Source: Myroides marinus
GTDB taxonomy: Bacteria > Bacteroidota > Bacteroidia > Flavobacteriales > Flavobacteriaceae
NCBI RefSeq assembly: GCF_900109075.1
Contig: NZ_FNYS01000012.1
Span: 56,016-120,015, forward strand
Direction: 5' to 3'
DNA: 64,000 bases
Under the pieces are notes generated by a model. That model was not told the origin of the DNA. It did no database searches and saw only the letters and a list, made by a program, of their open reading frames with translations. This document shows positions 24,982 to 34,147 of the stretch, in pieces. The position numbers were made by a program, and so were the translations under genes. Position 1 is the stretch's first letter; every line of letters begins with the position of its first letter.

Positions 24982-26076
24982 CTATTTTATTATTTGTACT
25001 TCAAACATCTTGTCCCAGTTCTTTCCTGTTAAGAAGAAAGTCTTAGTCTGTGGGTTATAAGCGATACCATTCATAACATCTCTGTCTGCGTGGTAAGTCG
25101 TTAAGTTTACTAATTCACTAAAGTCTATGACAGCTTCTATAGCTCCATTTTTAGGATTAATGACAGCTACAGCGTTTTGACCATAGAAGTTAGCATATAA
25201 CATACCGTCTACCCATTCTAACTCGTTAGCGTAAGGGATAACGTTCTTATCTGTATATACACTTACTCTATCTACTTCTTTAAAGGTCTCAGGATCTAGT
25301 TTATAAATAAACTCGGTACCTTCAGTCATATATAGATGTTTACCATCATTAGCTAGTCCCCATCCTTCCATCTTTTTAAAGTAAGGAAGGGTTTTCTCTA
25401 GATCTAAAGTTTCAGGGTTGAAGACATACGCCTCATTGTTCTGATAAGTTAGTTGATAAAGTTTATTGTTTAAGATAGTACATCCTTCACCGAATATTTC
25501 CATTGCTTGATTGTGTATCTTAATTACTTTACCTGTTTTATAATCTACTTGACGCACACTAGATACTCCTTTTTTACCAGTTCCTCTACCTGTAGTACTA
25601 CCTCCACCTTCTCCGTTACCAGTACTTTCGTATAAGATACCATTGTAGAATTCTAATCCTTGTGTATAAGCTTCCTGATCATGAGGGAAAGTATTTACGA
25701 TTTTATAAGAGTAAAACTTCGGAGCATTAGGAGCAGTTATTTCTATCTCAGTTGTAAAATCTTTAGATGAATTATCAGAGTAAGCAACAGCTTTGATTGT
25801 TGTTTTACCTAATTTTTGTTCAGTTAAGTTCAGATTTAGCACTTCATTTTTGATAGACGCACCAACTTTTTTATCATTGAAGTAATAAACTACAGAGTCA
25901 ACTTGTGCTTTTTCTGTCGTTTTTAGACTCAATTTTATGTCTTCACTCGCCTTATATAGCTGCTTTAGATGTCCAGTTTCTATCGAAAGAACATTTTTTT
26001 CTAAATTTTTTTTATTCGAACAGCTGATAAATGCTACTCCTAAAACTAACGGAATTAGAATGTTATATTTTTTCAT
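24982..26076 (-). CDS. Glutaminyl-peptide cyclotransferase lipoprotein (plant-type fold)
   Basis: The protein has 364 residues with a lipoprotein signal (lipobox AFISC, Cys19), so it is anchored to a membrane facing the periplasm or surface. Residues 30-115 form an extra beta domain. The remainder is the five-bladed glutamine cyclotransferase of the papaya type: TFPHDQEAYTQGLEFYNG, LYESTGNGEGGG, then EGWGLANDGKHLYMTEGT, LEWVDGMLYANFYGQN and VMNGIAYNPQTKTFFLTGK. It converts N-terminal Gln to pyroglutamate on exported proteins. Many Bacteroidota secreted proteins start with Q after signal cleavage, as several in this window do, which gives it an obvious substrate pool. A Gly-rich insert sits in the STGNG loop. 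Confidence 0.9.
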   Translation of the reverse strand: MKKYNILIPLVLGVAFISCSNKKNLEKNVLSIETGHLKQLYKASEDIKLSLKTTEKAQVDSVVYYFNDKKVGASIKNEVLNLNLTEQKLGKTTIKAVAYSDNSSKDFTTEIEITAPNAPKFYSYKIVNTFPHDQEAYTQGLEFYNGILYESTGNGEGGGSTTGRGTGKKGVSSVRQVDYKTGKVIKIHNQAMEIFGEGCTILNNKLYQLTYQNNEAYVFNPETLDLEKTLPYFKKMEGWGLANDGKHLYMTEGTEFIYKLDPETFKEVDRVSVYTDKNVIPYANELEWVDGMLYANFYGQNAVAVINPKNGAIEAVIDFSELVNLTTYHADRDVMNGIAYNPQTKTFFLTGKNWDKMFEVQIIK

Positions 26077-26131
26077 CTTCTTTTTTTAATTTGATACAAT
26101 ATACAAATCTAATGCGAATAGTTGAAAAAGC

Positions 26132-26161
26132 TTGGAAAAATAAAAAACCGTTGTATATTTG
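26132..26161 (+). promoter_or_regulatory. Promoter of the SRP RNA gene
   Basis: TTG at 26132-26134, 19 bases, then TATATTTG at 26154-26161. It is the clearest -33/-7 promoter in the window, and its start is fixed by the RNA 5' end at about 26165. Confidence 0.8.
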
Positions 26162-26164
26162 CAG

Positions 26165-26260
26165 TGGCAAGTCCTACACGACCAGCTCCCTCTTAATCCT
26201 CCAGGGTGGGAACGCAGCAAAGGTCTGAGGTTGTAGCGGTGCGATGTAGGTAGCTTGCCA
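26165..26260 (+). ncRNA. ffs: Small signal recognition particle RNA (4.5S type)
   Basis: This is the RNA scaffold of the SRP that binds Ffh and docks ribosomes translating membrane proteins to FtsY. The ends TGGCAAG and CTTGCCA pair, giving one long hairpin of about 96 nt. The conserved apical and internal loop region reads CCAGGGTGGGAACGCAGCA followed by AAGGT, which holds the GGAACGCAGCA-type Ffh-binding loop. The strand and 5' end agree with the promoter just upstream. A T-run follows the 3' end directly, and a hairpin terminator lies at 26280. Confidence 0.93.
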
Positions 26261-26279
26261 TTTTTTTCTTTTTATAGCG

Positions 26280-26304
26280 ATCTCCATGTTGGAGATTTTT
26301 TTTT
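26280..26304 (+). terminator. Terminator after the SRP RNA
   Basis: The stem ATCTCC / GGAGAT with a 5-nt loop is followed by nine Ts. Confidence 0.75.
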
Positions 26305-26384
26305 GCTTAAACTTTTTCGGTATATATGTGATAATCATTTTTCGGTAGGAATGATTTTTGTTATTTTTGTTTAAAAAATTTGTT

Positions 26385-29300
26385 TTGAAGAAGATAACTA
26401 TTAAAATAGGTAAGATACTTGGCTGGTTCTTATTTAGTTTAGTCCTTATATTACTATTAATTATAGTTGCTATCCAGATTCCTTATGTTCAGAATAAGGT
26501 AAAGGATGTGGCTATCTCTTTTGTACAAGATAAAATCGGTACTCCTGTTTCTTTAGAGAGAATCGAAATTGCCTTTCCTAAAAAAATCGTTGTTAAAAAT
26601 CTATATGTAGAGTCTCAAGAGCAGGATACACTGTTATACACCAATCATTTAGGTGTAGATATTAGCTTATTTGCTCTTTTAAAAAACACAGTTAGTGTAA
26701 ATGGAGTGCAGCTAGATGGACTAAAGACTGATGTGAAACGCGATAGTACTGGGCGTTTTAACTTCGATTATATTGTAGAGGCTTTTGCTTCTGAAGAAGA
26801 GAAAGAGGATGATCCTAGTTCTATGAAAATAGAAGTGGGAGAGATTAGTCTTAGTAATATTGAGGTAAAATATAATGATGACTATGACGGTCATCATGTG
26901 AAATTTGGTCTAAAGAAGTTTATAACTCGATTTAAGCAGTTTGATTTAGATCAGATGAAATTTGCTATCCCTAAAATAGCAATTGCAGGTATAGACTTAG
27001 ATTATAAAAAGAAACCTGCATCAATAGCATCACAGAATGCCATTAAGGTAGATACACCAAAAGAAGAAAATAACACTGAAGCAGCATTGCCTAATGTAGA
27101 ATTAGGTACTATTGAGTGGACAGATAGTAAGATACAGTTTGACGATGAAGAGAGTAAAATGTATGCTAAGTTAGCTTTAGGAAACTTTCAAACTACCTTT
27201 GATCACATTGATTTAGTTAATCAACAAATAGATATAAAAGAAATACGTTTGGATGATACCAAAGCTATTGTTCATTTGTTACCTCTTAAACAAGTTAAAG
27301 AAATAACTGCTGTAAAAGAAAATGATACTCCTAAAGTAGAAGAAGCGAGTACTCCTTGGAAACTTGGAATTAGCCACTTCGCTTTAAATTCTATAGATGT
27401 TAAGTTTGATAATTCTAACTTTAAACCAGTAGCGTTTGGTTTAGACCCTAATCATATCGAATTTACAGATATTAACTTTGATTTAAAGGACTTTCAGTTC
27501 TCTCCTAATACCATAACAGGTAATTTAGAAAAGTTCTCGTTTAAAGAGAAAAGCGGACTGCAGTTAAACCAGTTTAAGACTTACTTCCTGTACGGAGATC
27601 AGACTGCGTTTATTAAAGACTTTTTATTAGAAACACCTAACTCTAAGTTTGACGCTAGCGTTGTTTTAAATTATAAAGATGTCAATAAGCTAAAAGACAA
27701 ATTAGATGACACTTCTATTGATGTAAAAATTACTGAGTCTCATTTAGGACTTAGAGATATTTATCTAGCGATGCCAACTGTGTTTGAACAGGCAGGGCTA
27801 GGAGCATTGACTAAAAATGAGTTGAGTGTTGATGTTGTAATAAAAGGTTTGATAGGTGATTTATCTATAGAGAAGTTTTTATTAACGGGACTTAATTCTA
27901 CAGCGATCAATGTGAATGGTAATATCAAGGGAGCTACAAAGCCTGAGACGGCGTCCATTAACCTTAATCTTAATAAATTTCAGACTTCTGCTAAAGATAT
28001 CTTTAGTATAGCCCCTAAGGGTGTTATACCAAATAATATTGCTATTCCTGCTCATATGTTCCTATCTGGTAACGTAAAGGGAAACATGAAAACGATTGAT
28101 ACTAAGTTAGCTTTAAAAACAACTTCTGGTAATGCTACTGTAGATGCATTCTTAGATCAGCGCAAAAAAGGAGCAGAAAAGTACTCTTTAGTGGCTAGGT
28201 TAGATAATTTAAAATTAGGAGAGATTCTAAAGAATGATTCTATAGGAGTACTAAGTATGTCTGCTAATGTTGCAGGAACAAGCTTTAACCCTGATAAGGC
28301 TCAGGCTAAAGGAGAGATTAAGATAGATAGGGCTGAGTATAATGGATATAATTATAATAATATAGTACTTAATGCTGCCTTAGATAATAGTACTTACAAG
28401 ATTAGTTCTATAAATGATGATCCTAATTTAAACTTTGGAATTGATGCTAGTGGTAAGTGGACAGATTATAATATAAGTTTAGATTTATTAGCTGACTTTA
28501 AGCATATAGATTTATATCAGTTAAAGTTAGTTGAGGAGCCTTCGGTGTTTAAAGGTAAAATCAGTACTAAGCTTAGTAATGTTACTCCAGATGATCTAGA
28601 TGGTAGTATTGTATTGAGTGACTTATCTTATACGACAAAAGATCAGGTATTGAGTTTAAAGCCAATAGAGATAACTGCTATAAATAACGGTAATGATAAA
28701 TCACTTGCTTTAAATTCAGAGTTAATTGATTTTGATATGCAAGGGCAGTATAAACTGACTTTGCTAGCTGATTTATTAACTAATACATTTAAGAGTTATT
28801 TCGACACAGACGAAAATAAGACAGAGAAACAAATAGCAGAGACTAAAGCAAAATTAGGTAACTTAAATCACTACTTTACCTATAATTTACAGGTAAAAGA
28901 CAATTCGTTAATTCACTCTTTTGTACCAGAGTTGAAGGAATTACAACCTATTAACTTTAAAGGGAGATATGAGTCTAGTATTAACTTTATAAGTTTTAAT
29001 GGAGTAATACCTGCTATTCAGTATGGAGAAAATGTGATTAATAATATCTCGTTAGATATTCATCCGGAAGATGGAGCACTAACGTATGCATTAGCGGTGG
29101 AGAAAATAAACAATGCTAGTGTAGCACTTAGAAGAATGTCTTTAGAAGGAGATATAAAAGATAATAAACTAACCTATAATCTTAACTTAAAAGATAAAAC
29201 AGGGGCTCCGTGTTATTTAATAGCAGGTGATTTAAGTACTAGTAAAGGGGATATTATAGCTCGTCTGTATCCTGATGGTTTTATGTTAGATTATCAGAAA

Positions 29301-31445
29301 TGGGTGGTTAATCCAGAGAACAGATTTGTAATGAAGCCGAATGGGTTCTTTATTAAGGATTTTGAATTGGCTTATAATAATAGTTTATTGGCAGTAGAAT
29401 CTAGATCTGAGGAAGCTAATAGTCCAATGAAAATATCGTTTAAAGATTTTAGTATTGAGACACTTACTAAAATGGTTAAAAAAGATGTTCTATTAGCTAG
29501 TGGTTTTGTCAATGGAGAGGTGTATTTAAAAGATTTGGCAACAGACTTTAGATTTATATCTGACATTGATATTAATAAGCTACATGTAATGGAAATAGGC
29601 TTAGGGAACTTGCACGTTGGTGTGAAAAATGAGAGTGCTAGTAAGTTTGTAACTGATATTGTTCTTCAAGGAGGAGAGAATAAAATCTCAATAGATGGAT
29701 GGGCTGATGCTGATACGCAGGAGATGAATATGAATATTGATTTGGCTAAGTTTCAGATGGGAGCTTTAGAGTACTTTGCTAAAGACTTTATCTCCGAGAC
29801 AGAAGGATACTTCTCTGGAAATCTGAAAGTAGGAGGTAAGTTTACTGATCCTAAGATCTTAGGTGCAATGGACTTTAATAACGTAGGTCTTCATGTAAAT
29901 CAATTAAATGCGGACTTTAAAAAGATCAATGAGAGAATATCATTTACAGACAGAGGTATTGAATTAGATAAATTTAGTATAACTGATGTCGACGGGAATA
30001 TATTAGTTATAGATGGACAGGTATTGACTAAGACGTATAAAGATTATGCTTTTAATCTTAGTATAAAGGCTGTTGATTTTAAAGCTGTTAATTCTACATC
30101 TAAGGATAATGATATGTACTATGGAAAATTAGTATTCGATAGTGATATTAAGATTAAAGGCGATTTAAATAAACCAATTGTAACTGGAGGTATTGAGATA
30201 GGTAAGAAGACTAATTTTTCTTTTGTGTTGCCACAAGAAGATCCTAGTATAGCAGATAGAGAGGGTATTGTTGAGTTTGTAGATGAACACAGTTTACAAA
30301 TGGCAGAGTTGCAGAAATATCAAGAAGACTTTAATAATTCTGCTCTGAAAGGATTGGATGTTTCGGTGTCTATTAAAGTGGATAAAGAAGCAACTTTTAC
30401 GATGATTATGGATAAATCTAGTGGAGATAAGATTGTTCTAAAAGGTGAAGGTGACTTAGTAGGAGGTATAGACCCATCTGGTAAGGTTACTTTAGCTGGA
30501 CGTTATGAGTTCTCTGAAGGATCTTACGATTTATCGTTTAATATGTTGAAGCGAAGATTTGAAGTAGAAAAAGGTAGTTATATCCTTTGGGCTGGTGATC
30601 CTACTGATGCCACAATGAGCTTGACTGCTATTTATGAGACAAAGACTGCACCAATAGATTTGTTAGGTAATCAGTTAAGTGGATTGTCTCCAACGCAGCA
30701 AAATATGTACAAACAAAAGATTCCATTCCAAGCATTATTAAAAATGAAGGGAGAACTTCTAAAACCAGAGATATCATTTGATGTTCAACTTAAAGAAGGA
30801 ATTACAAGTGTGTCTGGAGATGTCTTAAGTAATACTAAGACAAAACTAGAACAGCTTAGACAGAATGAATCTGAAATGAATAAGCAGGTGTTTGCTTTGT
30901 TATTATTGAATAGATTTATTGGGGAGAACCCATTTGAAAGTAGTGCGGGTGGTGCCTCTGCAGGTACTATGGCTAGACAGAGTGTGAGTAGATTATTATC
31001 TGATCAATTAAACAATTTAGCAAGTAATCTAATCTCTGGAGTTGAACTGAATTTTAATTTAGAATCCTCAGAAGACTTTTCTACTGGAAATAGAGAAAAT
31101 AGAACAGATTTAAATGTAGCTGTGTCTAAAAGATTGTTTTCTGATCGATTAAAGGTAACTGTAGGTAGTAGTTTTGAGGTAGAAGGTAATGCTCGCCAAA
31201 ATGAACAGGCAGCTAATATTGCAGGAGATATTGAGCTAGAATATGCACTATCTCAAGATGGTAGATACTTAATGAGGGTGTATAGAAAAAATAGATATGA
31301 AGTGGCTTTACAAGGGCAAATAGTAGAAACAGGAGTAGGTTTTATCATTACGATGAGCTATGAGAAGTTTAGAGAATTATTTGAACGAAGTAAGGATAAG
31401 AGACAATTAAAAAAACAATTGAGAAATGAGGCTAAAGCAGAATAA
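26385..31445 (+). CDS. tamB: TamB-family translocation/assembly module protein
   Basis: The protein has about 1,686 residues, anchored in the inner membrane by an N-terminal helix (ILGWFLFSLVLILLLIIVAI), and spans the periplasm as a long beta-taco that guides phospholipids or barrel proteins to the outer membrane. Repeated short beta segments run throughout. The C-terminal 400 residues form the conserved TamB domain (FVLPQEDPS, KGEGDLVGGIDPSGKVTLAGRYEF, SGVELNFNLES). No ATG exists near the start: TTG at 26385 is preferred because TATTTTTG at 26362-26369 would start transcription near 26374. A TTG at 26358 would precede it. The 3' end overlaps tamL by 20 bp. Confidence 0.9.
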   Translation: MKKITIKIGKILGWFLFSLVLILLLIIVAIQIPYVQNKVKDVAISFVQDKIGTPVSLERIEIAFPKKIVVKNLYVESQEQDTLLYTNHLGVDISLFALLKNTVSVNGVQLDGLKTDVKRDSTGRFNFDYIVEAFASEEEKEDDPSSMKIEVGEISLSNIEVKYNDDYDGHHVKFGLKKFITRFKQFDLDQMKFAIPKIAIAGIDLDYKKKPASIASQNAIKVDTPKEENNTEAALPNVELGTIEWTDSKIQFDDEESKMYAKLALGNFQTTFDHIDLVNQQIDIKEIRLDDTKAIVHLLPLKQVKEITAVKENDTPKVEEASTPWKLGISHFALNSIDVKFDNSNFKPVAFGLDPNHIEFTDINFDLKDFQFSPNTITGNLEKFSFKEKSGLQLNQFKTYFLYGDQTAFIKDFLLETPNSKFDASVVLNYKDVNKLKDKLDDTSIDVKITESHLGLRDIYLAMPTVFEQAGLGALTKNELSVDVVIKGLIGDLSIEKFLLTGLNSTAINVNGNIKGATKPETASINLNLNKFQTSAKDIFSIAPKGVIPNNIAIPAHMFLSGNVKGNMKTIDTKLALKTTSGNATVDAFLDQRKKGAEKYSLVARLDNLKLGEILKNDSIGVLSMSANVAGTSFNPDKAQAKGEIKIDRAEYNGYNYNNIVLNAALDNSTYKISSINDDPNLNFGIDASGKWTDYNISLDLLADFKHIDLYQLKLVEEPSVFKGKISTKLSNVTPDDLDGSIVLSDLSYTTKDQVLSLKPIEITAINNGNDKSLALNSELIDFDMQGQYKLTLLADLLTNTFKSYFDTDENKTEKQIAETKAKLGNLNHYFTYNLQVKDNSLIHSFVPELKELQPINFKGRYESSINFISFNGVIPAIQYGENVINNISLDIHPEDGALTYALAVEKINNASVALRRMSLEGDIKDNKLTYNLNLKDKTGAPCYLIAGDLSTSKGDIIARLYPDGFMLDYQKWVVNPENRFVMKPNGFFIKDFELAYNNSLLAVESRSEEANSPMKISFKDFSIETLTKMVKKDVLLASGFVNGEVYLKDLATDFRFISDIDINKLHVMEIGLGNLHVGVKNESASKFVTDIVLQGGENKISIDGWADADTQEMNMNIDLAKFQMGALEYFAKDFISETEGYFSGNLKVGGKFTDPKILGAMDFNNVGLHVNQLNADFKKINERISFTDRGIELDKFSITDVDGNILVIDGQVLTKTYKDYAFNLSIKAVDFKAVNSTSKDNDMYYGKLVFDSDIKIKGDLNKPIVTGGIEIGKKTNFSFVLPQEDPSIADREGIVEFVDEHSLQMAELQKYQEDFNNSALKGLDVSVSIKVDKEATFTMIMDKSSGDKIVLKGEGDLVGGIDPSGKVTLAGRYEFSEGSYDLSFNMLKRRFEVEKGSYILWAGDPTDATMSLTAIYETKTAPIDLLGNQLSGLSPTQQNMYKQKIPFQALLKMKGELLKPEISFDVQLKEGITSVSGDVLSNTKTKLEQLRQNESEMNKQVFALLLLNRFIGENPFESSAGGASAGTMARQSVSRLLSDQLNNLASNLISGVELNFNLESSEDFSTGNRENRTDLNVAVSKRLFSDRLKVTVGSSFEVEGNARQNEQAANIAGDIELEYALSQDGRYLMRVYRKNRYEVALQGQIVETGVGFIITMSYEKFRELFERSKDKRQLKKQLRNEAKAE

Positions 31446-33735
31446 ACTATATAATGGATTGATAGGATGTGTTGTATTCTTGTCTTTATTCTCGTGTAAT
31501 TCAACTCGTCATTTAGATGATGATGAATATTTGTATTCAGGAGCTAAGTTAGTGTTTGAAGGAGACTCTCTGTCTAAAGCAAAGAAATCTTCAATGAATG
31601 AGGAATTGAGTAGTTTAATGAGACCTGTACCTAATGCTTCTATTTTTGGATTTCATTCTAAGTTGTTCTTTTATAATCTAGCAGGTGATCCAGAGAAAAG
31701 TAATAAACTTCGTAGGTGGATGCGTGATAAGATGGGAGAACCACCAGTACTGTTTGATCAAGTGGATGTAGATAAAAATACCGCTATTTTATCTAATAGA
31801 TTAGAGAATCAAGGATACTTTAATGTAAATGTATCTCATGATACTTTAATACCAGGAGATAAGAAAAAAGGTATTCAGTATACTATTAAACCTGGAGACC
31901 AGTATAGAATACGTGAATTTAACTTCGCTAAAGACTCTACTGATTTAAGTAAGAACTTAAGTAAAGCAATGCGTTTTACTAGATTGAAAAAAGGAAGAGC
32001 GTATGACTTAGATCAGATTAAAGAAGAGCGAACTCGTTTTGATAATTACTTAAAAAATAAAGGGTATTACTTCTTTAGTGCCGATAATTTATTGGTACAG
32101 GTAGATAGTACAGTAGGTAAACATGAGGTTGACTTACGTCTAAAAGTAAAAGATAATACACCTAAGTTAGCTTTAGAGCCTTATACGATTGATAATATCT
32201 ATATATTTTCAGATTATGTGTTATCAGATGGTAATGCTAAAGAAGCTTTAGTGTCAGCACAGAAGTACAAAGATTTTACTATTGTAGATCCTAAGGGGAA
32301 ATTTAAACCTTCTATTTATGATAAAGCTATTCACTTAAAGAGTGGGGAAACATATAATAGAAATGACCACAATTTATCTTTAAATAGATTAGTGAGTTTA
32401 GGAGTGTTTAAGTTTGTGAAAAATCAGTTTGAAATTTCAGATAGCTTAAATCATAAGTTAGATGCTTATTATTTCTTAACCCCAGATAATCCAAAAGCAT
32501 TACGTTTAGAATTATTAGGTAAAATGAACTCTGCTAGCTATAATGGAGCAGAGCTAAACCTAAACTGGAGTAATAAGAACTTCTTTAAAGGAGCTGAAGT
32601 ATTTTCTGTATCTGCTTATGGAGGAGCTGACTTTCAGATGTCATCGGCTAATAATGGATATAACGTTTATAAGGTCGGTTTAGAAACTAGTTTGACTTGG
32701 CCAAAGATTATATCACCATTTAATATTGAATCTACGAGTGCTTATATTCCTAAGACAAGAGCTACTTTAGGAGGGGAGTACTTAGAGAGAAGTCAGTTAT
32801 ATTCTTTGCAATCATTTAAAGCATCGTGGGGCTATTTATGGAAAGAAAATGCTTTTAGAGAACATGATCTTAAAATACTAGATATTAATTATGTTAAGCC
32901 TGGTAATGTAACGGATTACTATAAAGAGTATGCTGCTGGTAACCCTTCTTTAGAAAGGGTATTAGATAAGCAATTAACCTTCGGTCCAACTTATACCTAT
33001 ACTTATACAAATACGTCTAAGAGATTTAAGAAGAGTACAATATATTATAGAGGATCATTAGATTTATCAGGTAATATCACAGGACTTTTGATGGGAGCTA
33101 ATGCAGATAAGGATAAGGAAAAAAGTATAATAGGTGTACCATTTAGTCAATATGTGAAGACAGAACATGACTTTAGACATTATTTAAAGTTAGGTAAGAC
33201 TAGCCAATTGGTAAGTAGAATACATGCAGGAGTTGGTTTTGCATATGGTAATTCACAACAGATGCCTTATACTAAACAGTTTTATGTAGGAGGGTCTAAT
33301 AGTATTAGAGCTTTTAGAGCACGTACAATAGGTCCAGGTTCTTTTGATCCTAGTATAAACAACGCTAAGTTTATTCCAGATCAGTCAGGAGATATGTTGA
33401 TCGAAATGAACTTAGAATATCGTAAGAAGTTGTTTAGTATCGTACATGGAGCTTTATTTGTCGATGCAGGAAATATATGGAACCTTAATGAAGTATCAGA
33501 TAGACCTGGTGGTAAATTTAGTGGAGACTTTATGAATGAGTTTGCAGTCGGAGCAGGAGCAGGATTGCGTTTTGATATAACGTTTTTAGTAGTTCGTTTT
33601 GATTTTGCTTTTCCACTTCGAGTTCCTTATAATCAATCTGGTGATCGTTGGGTTGTAGATGATATCAAGTTTGGTGATAGCAAATGGAGAAAAGATAATT
33701 TGATGTTTAACTTCGCTATTGGGTATCCGTTCTAA
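31426..33735 (+). CDS. tamL: TamL, BamA/TamA-type outer-membrane lipoprotein
   Basis: The protein has 769 residues. A lipoprotein signal (LFSC, Cys24) is followed by POTRA-like modules in the first 370 residues (YFNVNVSHDTLIPG, GYYFFSADNLLVQVD) and then a 16-strand barrel. The barrel carries the Omp85 signature around KQFYVGGSNSIRAFRARTIGPGSF, with the conserved RxRG/RAFR-type motif of strand 12 to loop L6. It ends in an aromatic residue (AIGYPF). It works with TamB in outer-membrane assembly. The 20-bp overlap with tamB supports a coupled operon. A hairpin follows at 33758. Confidence 0.92.
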   Translation: MRLKQNKLYNGLIGCVVFLSLFSCNSTRHLDDDEYLYSGAKLVFEGDSLSKAKKSSMNEELSSLMRPVPNASIFGFHSKLFFYNLAGDPEKSNKLRRWMRDKMGEPPVLFDQVDVDKNTAILSNRLENQGYFNVNVSHDTLIPGDKKKGIQYTIKPGDQYRIREFNFAKDSTDLSKNLSKAMRFTRLKKGRAYDLDQIKEERTRFDNYLKNKGYYFFSADNLLVQVDSTVGKHEVDLRLKVKDNTPKLALEPYTIDNIYIFSDYVLSDGNAKEALVSAQKYKDFTIVDPKGKFKPSIYDKAIHLKSGETYNRNDHNLSLNRLVSLGVFKFVKNQFEISDSLNHKLDAYYFLTPDNPKALRLELLGKMNSASYNGAELNLNWSNKNFFKGAEVFSVSAYGGADFQMSSANNGYNVYKVGLETSLTWPKIISPFNIESTSAYIPKTRATLGGEYLERSQLYSLQSFKASWGYLWKENAFREHDLKILDINYVKPGNVTDYYKEYAAGNPSLERVLDKQLTFGPTYTYTYTNTSKRFKKSTIYYRGSLDLSGNITGLLMGANADKDKEKSIIGVPFSQYVKTEHDFRHYLKLGKTSQLVSRIHAGVGFAYGNSQQMPYTKQFYVGGSNSIRAFRARTIGPGSFDPSINNAKFIPDQSGDMLIEMNLEYRKKLFSIVHGALFVDAGNIWNLNEVSDRPGGKFSGDFMNEFAVGAGAGLRFDITFLVVRFDFAFPLRVPYNQSGDRWVVDDIKFGDSKWRKDNLMFNFAIGYPF

Positions 33736-33757
33736 TAAGTGTGGAAACAATACACAG

Positions 33758-33804
33758 AATGCTCCTCATTTTTTCATACTATGAAAAAGTGATGAGCATT
33801 TTTA
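33758..33804 (+). terminator. Terminator of the tamB-tamL operon
   Basis: A long stem (about 21 bp with two mismatches) between AATGCTCCTCATTTTTTCAT and its near-complement is followed by Ts. Confidence 0.75.
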
Positions 33805-33899
33805 GTTTTATTATAAGGTATTGAAAATAAATACTATAAATCTAAAATACTTATGTGTTTAAGATTTGGCACAGTTTTGTATATATACTATTACAGTAA

Positions 33900-34064
33900 G
33901 GTGTTATAAAAAAAGTGAAGAGTTGAAAAACTCATGCTTTTGAAAAAGAAAATTTAAGTGTTTATTTAAAAAGTTATGTTATCGAGAGATAACAGTTAGA
34001 TCGTTAGTAAGGTGAAGAAGAGAAATCTTCAAGCAAATAGGGAGCTTAGGCTCCCTTTTGTTGT
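33900..34064 (+). ncRNA. Candidate structured small RNA with GNRA-tetraloop hairpins
   Basis: No coding frame fits this stretch, yet it holds four perfect hairpins in series: GAGTT-GAAA-AACTC (33920-33933), TGTTATC-GAGA-GATAACA (33977-33994), GAAGA-GAAA-TCTTC (34017-34030) and GGGAGC-TTAG-GCTCCC (34040-34055). The last is followed by TTTTGTTGTTT and is a normal terminator. Three of the four loops are GNRA tetraloops, which is unlikely by chance. The 5' end is uncertain because no TAnnTTTG lies just upstream. A leader RNA for another gene is unlikely, since the response regulator has its own promoter after this terminator. Confidence 0.5.
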
Positions 34065-34091
34065 TTAAGGAAGGTTAAATTTAGGTCTCAA

Positions 34092-34122
34092 TTGGTATTG
34101 AATGATAAAAAGTTTAAATTTG
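34092..34122 (+). promoter_or_regulatory. Promoter of the NtrC-type regulator gene
   Basis: TTG at 34092-34094, 20 bases, then TAAATTTG at 34115-34122. The start is expected near 34127, 21 nt before the ATG. Confidence 0.6.
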
Positions 34123-34147
34123 CATTTAGCACTTAAAAAAATAAAGT

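Larger units (their letters stand above)
33736..34147. other. Intergenic region holding a terminator, a candidate RNA and a promoter
   Basis: These 412 bp have no ORF. They contain the tamL terminator, a set of four tetraloop hairpins described as a candidate RNA, and the promoter of the response regulator (TTG at 34092, N20, TAAATTTG at 34115-34122). Confidence 0.7.

Noticed and set aside
33866..33880. TTTGGCACAGTTTTGT as a sigma-54 promoter for the candidate RNA
   Set aside because: GG and GT are separated by 9 bases, not 10. Sigma-54 promoters are strict on this, so it is only a near match.
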